This document shows positions 1 to 9,336 of a stretch of DNA of 33,186 nt, piece after piece. Every line of letters begins with the position of its first letter. Position 1 is the stretch's first letter. The stretch spans positions 1-33,186 of the forward strand of contig JAADFC010000081.1 of the NCBI GenBank assembly GCA_013153105.1, in the 5' to 3' direction. The notes beneath the pieces were generated by a model, which worked only from the letters and a program-made list of their open reading frames with translations, searched no databases and had not been told where the DNA came from. Both the position numbers and the translations under genes were made by a program. Source of the stretch: Thermoproteota archaeon. Lineage in GTDB: Archaea > Thermoproteota > Thermoprotei_A > Sulfolobales > Pyrodictiaceae.

Positions 1-78
1 TCGCAAGAGGCGCGGGGGGACAGCGGTGAGACGTGGCAGAGCGAGCACCAGCTCGCGGGAGCCGGCCCCGAGCACGCC

Positions 79-2763
79 ATGTGGGAGGCCGACGCCCCCC
101 CGCAGCCGGGGGAGGCGGCGCCCGAGACGCGGCACGGCGAGGCGAGCGGCCCGGACACAGGCCCCGCGGCGGGCTCAGCTGAGTCTCTCCGGTTCGAGGG
201 CGGGCTGCCAGGGCCCCTGGGTGGCCTCTCGAAGCTCCCCCTAGTGAGAGAGCCCCGTGAGGCGCCGGAGAACCGTAGGCTGTACCTGCTTCAGACGCTC
301 TACGACGGCGACCGCGGCGTAGCGGCGGCCAAGCTCTACGACCCGGAGGCCGAGGAGATATACATACACCATGATGGAAGCGGCTACAAACCCTACTTCC
401 TAACCGACATACCTCCCGACAAGCTGCAGGAGATACCGGCGGTAGTCAGGCACCCCGGCTTCGACCACATAGAGGTTGTCGAGAAGTTCGACCTGCTGCG
501 CTGGCAGCGCCTTAAGGCCACGAAGATAGTAGTCAAAACGCCCGATGTAGTCCCCGCACTCCGCGACAAGGTGCCCAGAGCGTGGGAGGCCAACATAAAG
601 TTCCACCACAACTACATCTACGACAAGGCACTCATCCCCGGGATGATACACCGAGTCGAAAAGGGCGAGCTCCGCTGGGAGACGGTGCAGCTGACCAGCG
701 AAGAAGAGGAGCATATACGCAGCATATTCGAGGGGGAAGACAAGGACACAGTCGAAATGGCGGTCAAATGGTACCCGCTCTTCGAGCAGGAGCCGCCCCG
801 GCCCCGGAGGCTGGCGGTCGACATAGAGGTCTACACGCCCTTCAAGGGCAGGATACCCGACGCCAACAAGGCCAGCTACCCCGTGATAAGCGTCGCCTTC
901 GCCAGCGACGAGGGCTGGAAGGCAGTCTTCATACTCGCACGCCCGGGCCTAACAGCAGGCCACCTCCGCGGGAAGCTGCCGGAGGGCACCATAATCGAGA
1001 TATTCGACGATGAGCGCGCGATGCTGCTAGAGACCTTCCGCATAATCGCTAACTACCCAATAGTCCTCACATTCAACGGCGACTCCTTCGACTTCACCTA
1101 CCTATACAACAGGGCCCTCAAACTCGGCATAGATAGGAGCCTAATCCCGTTCAGGTTCTCGAAGAACTATATAAGCCTCCGCTACGGCCTCCACATAGAC
1201 CTCTATAAGTTCTTCAGCACCAAGGCTATACAGACCTATGCATTCGGCAACGCCTACAAGGAGTTTACACTCGACGCGATAGCCTCAGCGCTCCTGGGCG
1301 AGCACAAGGTAGAAGTGGAAGCCTCCATAAGCGACCTGGGGCTCCTCGAGCTCGCGCGCTACAACGTGCGCGACGCCGAGCTAACCCTCAAGCTCACAAC
1401 GTTCAACGACGACCTGGTCTGGAAGCTGATAATACTTATAATGCGTATCTCCAAGCTACCCATAGAGGATGTTACCAGGAGCCAGGTCTCAGCGTGGGTC
1501 AAGAGCCTGCTCTACTGGGAGCACCGCCGCAGGGACTACCTTATACCCACGAGGGAGGAGATAAAAGTCCTCAAGGGCAAGGTGTTCTCGACCGCACTCA
1601 TAAAGGGTAAGAAGTACCAGGGCGCCCTCGTGCTCGACCCCCCGAGCGGCGTCTTCTTCAACGTGGTTGTGCTTGACTTCGCCAGCCTATACCCGAGCAT
1701 AATAAAGAAGTGGAACCTAAGCTACGAGACTATTAACCCGGTGGAGTGCCCCGGCGGCCGTGTCGTCGAGATACCCGATGTAGGCCATAAGGTCTGCATG
1801 AGCGTCCCGGGTATAACGGCTCAGGTAGTGGGGCTGCTGCGCGACTACAGGGTTAAGATCTACAAGAAGAGAGCTAAGGACAAGAGCCTAGGGGAGAAGC
1901 AGCGTGCCTGGTACAACACGGTACAGGCTGCGATGAAGGTGTATATAAACGCGAGCTACGGCGTCTTCGGGGCTGAGAACTTCCCCTTCTACTCGCCCGC
2001 GCTCGCGGAGAGCGTCACAGCAATCGGCAGGTACACCATCAAGGAGACCCTCCGCAAGGCTGCGGAGCTGGGTCTCTTCGTACTCTACGGGGACACCGAC
2101 TCCCTATTCCTATGGGCGCCGCCTGAGGAGGCCCTCAGCGAGCTGCAGGAGTATGTTGAGCGTAACTTCGGCCTCGACCTGGAGGTGGACAAGGCGTACC
2201 GCTTTGTAACCTTTAGCGGGCTTAAGAAGAACTATATAGGCGTCTACATGGAGGGCGGCGTGGACGTTAAAGGGCTCGTCGCCAAGAAGCGTAATACGCC
2301 GGAGTTTCTAAAGAAGGAGTTCGCGGAGGTTCTAGATATACTCGGAGCGGTCACTGACCCCTTCGAGTTCGTCAAAGCAAAGAACACTATAAAGCAGAAG
2401 CTGAGAGGCATATATGACAAGCTGCGCGGTCTAGAGTACAACCTCGATGAGCTTGCCGTCAAAATGGCGTTGAACAAGCCGGTGAGCGAGTATACTAAGA
2501 ACACACCCCAGCATGTCAAGGCAGCGCGCCAGCTGATTGCAGCGGGGATAGAGGTCCTGCCCGGGGACGTCATCTCGTTTGTAAAGGTGAAAGGCAGGGA
2601 GGGTGTTAAACCCGTCCAGCTCGCGAGGCTCATAGAGGTCGACATTGAGAAGTACATTGAGACTGCTAAGAGCATATTCGAGCAGGTGCTCGCCGCTATA
2701 GGGTTGACGTGGGACGAGGTGATAGGCGCACATAGGCTCGAGATGTTCCTCTTCAACCGGTAG
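79..2763 (+). CDS. polB1: DNA polymerase B1 (family B, crenarchaeal PolB1)
   Basis: Exo motifs LAVDIEV, TFNGDSFDF and YNVRD; Pol motifs DFASLYPSII, KVYINASYG and YGDTDS; GLKKNYIG and VKKRNTPEF; resembles Sulfolobus PolB1 throughout. The frame is open to the window's 5' edge, so the true start may lie upstream. Confidence 0.96.
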   Translation: MWEADAPPQPGEAAPETRHGEASGPDTGPAAGSAESLRFEGGLPGPLGGLSKLPLVREPREAPENRRLYLLQTLYDGDRGVAAAKLYDPEAEEIYIHHDGSGYKPYFLTDIPPDKLQEIPAVVRHPGFDHIEVVEKFDLLRWQRLKATKIVVKTPDVVPALRDKVPRAWEANIKFHHNYIYDKALIPGMIHRVEKGELRWETVQLTSEEEEHIRSIFEGEDKDTVEMAVKWYPLFEQEPPRPRRLAVDIEVYTPFKGRIPDANKASYPVISVAFASDEGWKAVFILARPGLTAGHLRGKLPEGTIIEIFDDERAMLLETFRIIANYPIVLTFNGDSFDFTYLYNRALKLGIDRSLIPFRFSKNYISLRYGLHIDLYKFFSTKAIQTYAFGNAYKEFTLDAIASALLGEHKVEVEASISDLGLLELARYNVRDAELTLKLTTFNDDLVWKLIILIMRISKLPIEDVTRSQVSAWVKSLLYWEHRRRDYLIPTREEIKVLKGKVFSTALIKGKKYQGALVLDPPSGVFFNVVVLDFASLYPSIIKKWNLSYETINPVECPGGRVVEIPDVGHKVCMSVPGITAQVVGLLRDYRVKIYKKRAKDKSLGEKQRAWYNTVQAAMKVYINASYGVFGAENFPFYSPALAESVTAIGRYTIKETLRKAAELGLFVLYGDTDSLFLWAPPEEALSELQEYVERNFGLDLEVDKAYRFVTFSGLKKNYIGVYMEGGVDVKGLVAKKRNTPEFLKKEFAEVLDILGAVTDPFEFVKAKNTIKQKLRGIYDKLRGLEYNLDELAVKMALNKPVSEYTKNTPQHVKAARQLIAAGIEVLPGDVISFVKVKGREGVKPVQLARLIEVDIEKYIETAKSIFEQVLAAIGLTWDEVIGAHRLEMFLFNR

Positions 2764-2765
2764 GG

Positions 2766-4376
2766 GTGACCGGCTTGGCCGTCATCTTCAAGGTCTGCGA
2801 CTGGCTCGACGACAGAGACTACCTCCGGCTTCGCGAGTTCAGCGATTACCTGGGCCGCCGGAGCGGCTGTAGCATATTCGCTTTCAGGCTCAGCGCGCTC
2901 AACTCCTCGAGGCTGCGGGAGTATGTAGAGTACATCGAGCGCCTCGGCGGCGAGATCGTGGAGGGACGCGAGGAGCTGGAGGCTAGGCTCGCGGCGTCAG
3001 AGACGGTTTACGTGAAACCCCACCGCGACGGTTTCCTTCTCAAGAGTATGGTCCGAATAGGAGATTTCCTGGCCGAGCTGAGGATGCGCGGGCTCGTCCG
3101 GTACAGCAGGCTCCACCAGGGTTTCATAGTGAAGCCCTACGCTGCTGTGGACGCCCTGGATGCTCTGCGCAGGGCAGGCCTCAAGGTAGTCGATGAAAGC
3201 TGTCTAATCGAGTGCCGTGAGCGCCGGCTCGAGGTCGAGCTTAACGCGGAGCTGAGGCCGTATCAGGCGGAGGCGCTGCAGGCCTGGCTGTCAAACGGTA
3301 AACGGGGCCTCGTGGCCCTTCCGACGGGTGCGGGTAAGACTGTAGTGGCCCTGGCCGCCTTGGCCGAGGTCAAGCTTCCAACGTTGATAGTCGTGTACAC
3401 GCGTGAGCAGATGCAGGAGTGGCTTGAGAAGATAATGAGGTTCACAAGCCTCCCACGCGGCGAAGTAGGCCTCTTCTACGGGGAGGAGAAGAGGGTCGCC
3501 CCGGTAACCATTGCCACGTATCAGTCTGCGTATCGTAACATAGAGTTGCTCTGGGACCGCTTCTCCCTGCTGGTTGTGGATGAGGCTCACCACCTGCCGG
3601 CCGACAAGTTTAAGGTGATAGCGGAGAGGAGCCTGGCCCCCTACCGCCTCGGCCTCTCGGCTACCCCTTACAGGGAGGATGGCCGCCACGAGTACCTCTT
3701 CGGGCTGCTCGGTGGTCTAGTGTACGAGAAGAGTGTCGAGGAGCTGGAGCGTGAGGGCTACATAGCGTCCTACACTATTATACCGAGGCTGGTCCAGCTC
3801 TCTGGCAGCGAGCTGCGCAGGTACCGGGAGCTGAAGAAGGCCTACCAGGTGCTGGCTAGGGGGCGGAAGGTCGAGGAGCTGGTGCGCGCGGCCGCCGCGG
3901 GGGACGAGTCTGCCCGTAAGGCTCTCCAGCTGCTGAACGAGATACGGATGCTTCTCGCCTCGAGCAGGGCTAAGCTAGAGGAGGCTAGGGCTATAGTGGA
4001 GGAGGAGCTACGCAGAGGCTCCAAGATAATAGTCTTCACGCAGTATGTCAAGCAGGCTGAGCAGCTGGGCAAGCTGCTGGGGGCGCCGGTGCTCACCGGC
4101 CGCATGGACAAGAGGAAGAGGCGCCTAATACTCGAACTCTTCAAGAAAGGCAGGTACAGGGTGCTGGTGCTAACCACTGTCGGCGACGAGGGTATAGACG
4201 TCCCCGACGCGAACGTAGGGATAATCCTCTCGGGAACCTCCTCGAGGAGACAGTTCATCCAGCGCCTGGGTAGGCTCCTCCGGCCGGGCGACGGCAAGGT
4301 GGCACGACTCTACTACATAGCGGTGCGCGGCACGCAGGATGAGGCTACCATGAAGAAGGTTCTAGCAGCCCTATAG
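2766..4376 (+). CDS. xpb: XPB/Ssl2-like superfamily 2 DNA helicase
   Basis: Walker A LPTGAGKTVVALAAL, VVDEAHH, GLSATPYREDG, and helicase C-domain TTVGDEGIDVPDANVGI..QFIQRLGRLLRPG. Confidence 0.9.
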   Translation: MTGLAVIFKVCDWLDDRDYLRLREFSDYLGRRSGCSIFAFRLSALNSSRLREYVEYIERLGGEIVEGREELEARLAASETVYVKPHRDGFLLKSMVRIGDFLAELRMRGLVRYSRLHQGFIVKPYAAVDALDALRRAGLKVVDESCLIECRERRLEVELNAELRPYQAEALQAWLSNGKRGLVALPTGAGKTVVALAALAEVKLPTLIVVYTREQMQEWLEKIMRFTSLPRGEVGLFYGEEKRVAPVTIATYQSAYRNIELLWDRFSLLVVDEAHHLPADKFKVIAERSLAPYRLGLSATPYREDGRHEYLFGLLGGLVYEKSVEELEREGYIASYTIIPRLVQLSGSELRRYRELKKAYQVLARGRKVEELVRAAAAGDESARKALQLLNEIRMLLASSRAKLEEARAIVEEELRRGSKIIVFTQYVKQAEQLGKLLGAPVLTGRMDKRKRRLILELFKKGRYRVLVLTTVGDEGIDVPDANVGIILSGTSSRRQFIQRLGRLLRPGDGKVARLYYIAVRGTQDEATMKKVLAAL

Positions 4377-4467
4377 CCTCGGGAGGGGGCGGCGGCCAGC
4401 GGCTTATACAGCACAGGCCCCTGGGGGTGGACTGTGTGGCCGAAGAGGTAGGGAGGGGCTGTGAGCC

Positions 4468-5463
4468 TTGGCTGTCGAGGGCTCTCTCTCGCTGCTAAGC
4501 AGCGGTGGCCTCCAGGGTGTCGTGTTGTATCAGAACGTGTTCCCCTCGGTCTACCTGGGCCAGACTAGCGGGGTTAGCTTCCGTAACAGCTTCTTCGTCG
4601 AGCAGCCTGAGAAGGTAGTCACGGCGCTGCTTGAGGTTGGCATTATAGCTTCGTCTTCGACCATACGCGGGCTTGTATTGTCCGTGAACGGTATAACGCT
4701 CACAAGGGAGTTTAAGCCTCTAACATGCGCGCCCTATGGAGAGAAGATGTTCTGCAAGGCAGTATACGACATAAAGCCTGTTGTGGAGTCCAAGCCTGCA
4801 ACCGCCTGGACTGTAGAGATAGAGTATAGGGGCCTCCACGAGCTCGCCGTGGAGCATCTAGGCCTGCTGGTGCTCCGGGGCCACGAGTCGGCGGAGAACA
4901 GGCACGCCTACTACAGCGGAGCCCTAAGCCTCCGGCCGGGCGACAGCTACGAGATCCGGCTCCTCGGGGAGGCGGCTGAGGGCGAGCTGAGGATAGTAGC
5001 GCTCATCCCCAGCCAGGAGGCCAGCCTCGTAGTCGAGGCCGGCGGCTCCGCCCACCGGCTCCAGGGGTCCGGCTTCAACGAGTACAGCATCCCCGTCAGC
5101 AGCCTGGAGAGCGTGGTGCTACGCCACGAGGGTGGAGGGAGCTACTATCCCCGCGAGATACTAGTCTCAGCCGTGCTCGCGTACCATGTAAAGGCTCCGG
5201 AGCCTGTGATAGAGGCTAGGCTGGTCAGGATGGAGCAGGGCAGGGCTACGGTCGAGATAGCCAACGCTGGAGGCGAGGCCGCGCACAACATAATAGTGGT
5301 ATCGTTCTCCAAGGGCAACGTGCTTGAGAGGAAGATAATCGAGAGGATAGAGCCCGGTCAGGCCCAGCGGCTCGACCTAAAGGCGGAGCCCGGTGGAAGC
5401 ATAAGGGTGATCTGGAGGTATCTCGACAAGACGATATTCCGTGATATCAAGCTGAAACGGTGA
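4468..5463 (+). CDS. Hypothetical beta-rich protein, possible CARDB-like C-terminal domain
   Basis: 331-aa ORF with TTG start; C-terminal 'VRMEQGRATVEIANAGGEAAHNIIVVSFSKGNVLERKIIERIEPGQ' looks like a CARDB/NEW3-type beta sandwich. Confidence 0.7.
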   Translation: MAVEGSLSLLSSGGLQGVVLYQNVFPSVYLGQTSGVSFRNSFFVEQPEKVVTALLEVGIIASSSTIRGLVLSVNGITLTREFKPLTCAPYGEKMFCKAVYDIKPVVESKPATAWTVEIEYRGLHELAVEHLGLLVLRGHESAENRHAYYSGALSLRPGDSYEIRLLGEAAEGELRIVALIPSQEASLVVEAGGSAHRLQGSGFNEYSIPVSSLESVVLRHEGGGSYYPREILVSAVLAYHVKAPEPVIEARLVRMEQGRATVEIANAGGEAAHNIIVVSFSKGNVLERKIIERIEPGQAQRLDLKAEPGGSIRVIWRYLDKTIFRDIKLKR

Positions 5464-5507
5464 AGCCGGTGCCGGGCCGGGCTATAGCGGCGGGGGAGGG
5501 TGAGGAG

Positions 5508-6005
5508 TTACTCCCGGCCAGAGCCCTCCCCGGAGGAGGGCTGTGAAGACAACTTACCCGGCCGACTCTCCCCTCCTTCCAGCGGGAGGGCAGCGTTGAC
5601 CACGCTCCGGATAAACTCCTCTAGTGTCGGGGCGGTCTCAAGCTCCTCTTCGCCTATCCTCAGCCTACCCGAGGGGGTATAGGCGGCTGACTCGAGGGGG
5701 ACGAGGCGCCAGCCTCGGCGCGGCACCTTGACGGCTATGTAGGCCTCGCCCCCTGCACGCCTGGCGAACTCCTCCAGCCGGCGGGCCTGTTCGGCCTCAA
5801 CGTAGAGGGGCCCCCCGCTCCGGCGGTATTTCACCTCAAAGACGAAGATCCTACCATGGTAGAGTGCCACCAGGTCCGGGTAGATGAGGCGGCGTGCCCG
5901 GCTGCCGCTTGCAGGGCCCCGGACCACGGCGAAGCCCTTGCTCCACAGGCGGAGGGCCAGCTCGCGCTCCGCGTCAAAGCCGCGGCGTCGGGCGGAGCCG
6001 GTCAT
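5508..6005 (-). CDS. hjc: Holliday junction resolvase Hjc
   Basis: GFDAERELALRLWSKGFAVVRGPASGS..YPDLVALYHGRIFVFEVKYRR: archaeal Hjc nuclease motif (RGFxxERxL, PDLVA, xEVK). Confidence 0.9.
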   Translation of the reverse strand: MTGSARRRGFDAERELALRLWSKGFAVVRGPASGSRARRLIYPDLVALYHGRIFVFEVKYRRSGGPLYVEAEQARRLEEFARRAGGEAYIAVKVPRRGWRLVPLESAAYTPSGRLRIGEEELETAPTLEEFIRSVVNAALPLEGGESRPGKLSSQPSSGEGSGRE

Positions 6006-6072
6006 CCCCAGCAGCTCCCCTTCCCGGGCACCCTTACCGGGGCCCGTGGGGAGGCGTGGCTGCTAAACATTC

Positions 6073-7659
6073 TCAGCCGACCATGTTAACTCGTATGGTC
6101 ACGCCGTACTTGTCCTCGAGCTTCTTTATCCTCTTCATCCTCTTCATCAACACTTTAGCCATAACCCTCGGCACGTTGACTATTATCATGTTATCCCTAT
6201 ACTCCACCTCCGCGCCCGGCAGCAGCTTCTCTATGAGGCGCTGCACCTTCTCCGCGACACCCCTGCCGGCGACCTCGCGCACCGGCACCACAACCGTCTG
6301 CTCGCCGAACGTGTATATCTCGTAGGCGAGTTCGCCGGTGAGAGCGTCCCTAACCTCAACCACCGGCCTCGCCAGCTCAGCCTCGCGCAGGCCCGTGGGG
6401 AGCTTGACGGTCATCCTAAGCTCGTACACGGTGTCGACGGTGCCCCTGTCGATGAATATTACAGTATCGATTATGCTCGGCAGCATGCCTATGTCGACTC
6501 GCCGTATGAAGCGCTGGACAGCATCTATAGGCGTGGTAGCGTGCACGACTCCTATCATGCCTATGCCAGCCAGCCGGAGGTCTATATATAGCTGAAAGTC
6601 AGCGTCGCTTCGAAGCTCATCGTAGACCGTGTAGTCCGGGCGGCTGAGGAGCAGTATGTCATGCAGCTCGCCTATGTCCGCGTAGTTCTTGGAGTACTGG
6701 GTTATATCCGGGGGCAGCTGCATGTCCCTAGGCGACTCGATGGTCTTGACAACCTTCCCCTTACGCGCGTAGTACTCTGCGAGCGCCTGAGCGAACGTGG
6801 TCTTACCCATGCCGGGCGCTCCCGCTATCAGTATGCCCTCGGCCCTCTCGTCGAGCCGCGCCATGAGCTTGGCTGGGAGCTTGTAGTCCTCGAGCCTCAG
6901 CTTCTTGACCGGGCGTACTGCTGTTATCTCCCACCCCTCGCTCAACGGTGGCCTCGTTATCACTATACGATAGGGCCCCAGCTGCACTATCGTGGAGCCC
7001 TCACGGTCTATCTCTATGAACCCGTCGCTCCTCCTCTTAGCCACCTCTATTATTTCCCTGGCGTAGCGGGCCACCTCCTCCCGTGTGAGAGGCTTCGCAG
7101 CCAAGTCCACGAGAACCCAGTCCCCGGGACGGCCCTTCTTAGCCCTAGGAGGCGCCCCCTCCTTCAGGTGGACGCTCATAGTAGTCTCGTCGAAGAACTT
7201 GAACAAGCTCGGCTCCTCGCCGCCACGCCTAGGCTCTATGTAGATTACGCTGACCCCCATAGCCTGTGCGGCCAGCGCCTGCACCCTATCCGCCGTTATC
7301 AGGGTGGCGCCGGCCTCGTAGGCGTACTCGCGTATAAGCGCGTCTATAGCACCCAGCCTGGCGTCGCGTATCTCCCTCGGCCCCGGACGCTCGCCGGCAA
7401 GCTCAACGTCGATAAGCCCCTGCCGCGCAAGCTCCTGTATCTCCCTAAGCTCCTCGAGGCCCGCGAACCCCGTGGCCCTCCCCATGTTAGCCTGGTGCTC
7501 CAGCTCGGCTATCACAGCCCGGTGGATGACCACGCGTCCCCGTATCTTGCCTTCACGTATGAGCTTCGAGACCAGCCCCTCAACTACCACGCTTGTATCG
7601 GGTACGTACACCGGCACGGGTCCAATCTCCATGCTCACGGGCGGGCTTCCCCCGGCCAT
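6073..7659 (-). CDS. PIN domain - AAA/VirB11-like ATPase - KH domain protein (PINA-like)
   Basis: N-terminal PIN (VYVPDTSVVVEGL..ITADRVQALAAQ), Walker A AGAPGMGKTTFAQAL, C-terminal KH-like segment (VNVPRVMAKVLMKRMKRIKKLEDKYGVTIRV). The track starts at 7863, but the N-terminal ~70 aa are unlikely; start taken as Met at 7659 (7632 also possible). Confidence 0.88.
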   Translation of the reverse strand: MAGGSPPVSMEIGPVPVYVPDTSVVVEGLVSKLIREGKIRGRVVIHRAVIAELEHQANMGRATGFAGLEELREIQELARQGLIDVELAGERPGPREIRDARLGAIDALIREYAYEAGATLITADRVQALAAQAMGVSVIYIEPRRGGEEPSLFKFFDETTMSVHLKEGAPPRAKKGRPGDWVLVDLAAKPLTREEVARYAREIIEVAKRRSDGFIEIDREGSTIVQLGPYRIVITRPPLSEGWEITAVRPVKKLRLEDYKLPAKLMARLDERAEGILIAGAPGMGKTTFAQALAEYYARKGKVVKTIESPRDMQLPPDITQYSKNYADIGELHDILLLSRPDYTVYDELRSDADFQLYIDLRLAGIGMIGVVHATTPIDAVQRFIRRVDIGMLPSIIDTVIFIDRGTVDTVYELRMTVKLPTGLREAELARPVVEVRDALTGELAYEIYTFGEQTVVVPVREVAGRGVAEKVQRLIEKLLPGAEVEYRDNMIIVNVPRVMAKVLMKRMKRIKKLEDKYGVTIRVNMVG

Positions 7660-7809
7660 CCCCCCTTGTCCCGGGCCCCAAGCCTCCCGGAGGCAGGCGA
7701 GGCTCCGAGACAGTCTCCTCCGGCAGCGCCGTCTAGCCGAGGACCCCGAGTCGGACCCTATTTTAGCTAGCATCCCGCGGTGCGGCGAAGCTCTTGGAGG
7801 CGTCGCGCC

Positions 7810-8124
7810 GTGGCAAAGCCTGTGAAGCTCATACTGGTAACAGCCAAGGACCACCCTCATCATAAGCTCTGGAGCCGCCTGGCAGAGGAGGTTGCCAAGG
7901 AGACGGGGCTCCCGCTTGAGACCAGGATAGAGGACTATCTCCTACTCACCGAGCACGGCGACACTGACGACCTCGGCATGCCCTGGCTGCCTCAGCTCCT
8001 CGTCGAAATGGACGACGGCAGCATAAAGCCGCTACTATCCAGGCTGCCCCTCAACAACGCGCTCCAGCCGGACCTCGAGCAGGCGAAGAAGCAGATACTC
8101 GAGCGACTCAAGAACCTCGGCTAG
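7810..8124 (+). CDS. Conserved hypothetical, thioredoxin-like small protein
   Basis: GTG start giving MAKPVKLILVTAKDHPHHKLWSRLAEE..; compact 104-aa ORF divergent from the PIN ATPase. Confidence 0.65.
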   Translation: MAKPVKLILVTAKDHPHHKLWSRLAEEVAKETGLPLETRIEDYLLLTEHGDTDDLGMPWLPQLLVEMDDGSIKPLLSRLPLNNALQPDLEQAKKQILERLKNLG

Positions 8125-8168
8125 CCCGCATCCACCCCTCTCTCCGGCCCCTCGGAGGGCGGCTCGGC

Positions 8169-8666
8169 TTGGTGTTTCTAGTCCCCTACGTGCCCTCCCC
8201 GATGTACGTCGTTCGCAAGATGCTGGAGCTAGCCGGCGCGGGTCCCGGCGACGTACTCTACGACCTGGGCTGCGGGGATGGTAGGATACCCGTAACAGCA
8301 GTCAAGGAGTATGGCGTGGATAGGGCGTACTGTGTAGAGATTAGGGAGGACCTCGCCGCCCTCGCACGCCAGCGAGTGGAGCGGGACGGCCTGCAGGATA
8401 GGGTCGTGGTAGTGCAGGCTGACATGTTTAAGGTGGACCTCTCCGAGGCGACACTTGTAACCCTCTTCCTCCTCTCCAGCGTAAACGACCGCCTCGCCCC
8501 GAAGCTCTCCCGCGAGCTGCGCCCGGGCGCCCGCGTTGTATCACACGAGTTCCGCATGTCCCAGTGGAGGCCGCTAGTCTACGCCACCCTACACGACGGC
8601 AAGGGCAGCCACGACGTGTACCTCTATGTAATAGGCTTCTCTGATAGTGGAACGGGCACCGGCTAA
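8169..8666 (+). CDS. Archaeal protein lysine methyltransferase, aKMT4-like
   Basis: VPYVPSPMYVVRKMLELA..VLYDLGCGDGRIPVTAVKEYGV..DLSEATLVTLFLLSSVNDRLAPKLSRELRPGARVVSHEF..VYLYVIG resembles the Sulfolobus aKMT family; TTG start. Confidence 0.78.
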   Translation: MVFLVPYVPSPMYVVRKMLELAGAGPGDVLYDLGCGDGRIPVTAVKEYGVDRAYCVEIREDLAALARQRVERDGLQDRVVVVQADMFKVDLSEATLVTLFLLSSVNDRLAPKLSRELRPGARVVSHEFRMSQWRPLVYATLHDGKGSHDVYLYVIGFSDSGTGTG

Positions 8667-8769
8667 TACCCCGCCACAGCTGCCGGGGCAGGGCGGGGGC
8701 TGGAGAGGCCCGGGAGCCTGCGGCCCCGCGGCGTGGAACGGGCAGGCACCCCCTCCGGCTGCGGGGTAT
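8666..8769. repeat. Inverted repeat element, candidate structured leader RNA
   Basis: ATACCCCGC (8666-8674) / GCGGGGTAT (8761-8769), enclosing GCCTGC (8716-8721) / GCAGGC (8742-8747). Confidence 0.6.
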
Positions 8770-8805
8770 GCTCGCTCAGCTGTATTGGGTGGAGGTGCTG
8801 CAGAC

Positions 8806-9336
8806 TTGAAGGTCGTGGTGGTTAGAAGCGAGGAGGGGAAGATAGTCTCAAGCGAAGTCTTAGAAGGCGATATAGGCGAGATAGTGCGTAGAGTCGCCGA
8901 GCAGGCCCTGAAGGAGTGGAACCCCCTGAACAGCGACTTCACCGTGTTGAGGGCACAGTATGAGCTCAGGTATCCTACGCCGCCGCCCGACCCGGGCATA
9001 GTCGACATAGGCAGGGAGCTTGGCCTTGAAATGATGAGGGAGGGTAACGAGCTCGTAATAATAATACCGATCTACACTATAAGCTTTGACAACTCGTGGA
9101 TGGGCGACGCGTACATGGACAGGAAGATGTATGTGGTAGCGGTCTACCTCGACGAGCTTTCGAAGAAGCAGGTGGAGGAGTACGCTGCGGAGGCGACCAA
9201 GGAGCCAAAGAGGCTCGAGGGAGGCGCCGGCGGGCTAACCCTAACAGAGGACCAGCTCAAGGCACTAGAGGAGGGCCTCAAGGAGCTCGAAGAGGAGAAG
9301 CCTAAGAAGAGGCGGAGGCGGAGGAAGAAGAGCTAG
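8806..9336 (+). CDS. Conserved crenarchaeal hypothetical protein (possibly DUF2286)
   Basis: Likely TTG start at 8806 preceded by GGAGGTG; LKVVVVRSEEGKIVSSEVLEGDIGEIVRRVAEQALKEW..; Lys/Arg-rich C-terminus. Confidence 0.65.
   Translation: MKVVVVRSEEGKIVSSEVLEGDIGEIVRRVAEQALKEWNPLNSDFTVLRAQYELRYPTPPPDPGIVDIGRELGLEMMREGNELVIIIPIYTISFDNSWMGDAYMDRKMYVVAVYLDELSKKQVEEYAAEATKEPKRLEGGAGGLTLTEDQLKALEEGLKELEEEKPKKRRRRRKKS

Noticed and set aside
175-245. GGTTCGAG tRNA T-loop-like string
   Set aside because: T-stem does not pair and no D-arm or acceptor is present; lies in the polB1 N-terminal frame.
5522-5542. AGCCCTCC-CCGGA-GGAGGGCT hairpin between convergent genes
   Set aside because: Real 8-bp inverted repeat, but inside the hjc C-terminal coding region without T-tracts; function as a terminator not supported.
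6661-7770. 369-aa plus-strand ORF
   Set aside because: Antisense to the clearly coding PIN-AAA ATPase; low-complexity composition with no motifs; a GC-rich shadow ORF.
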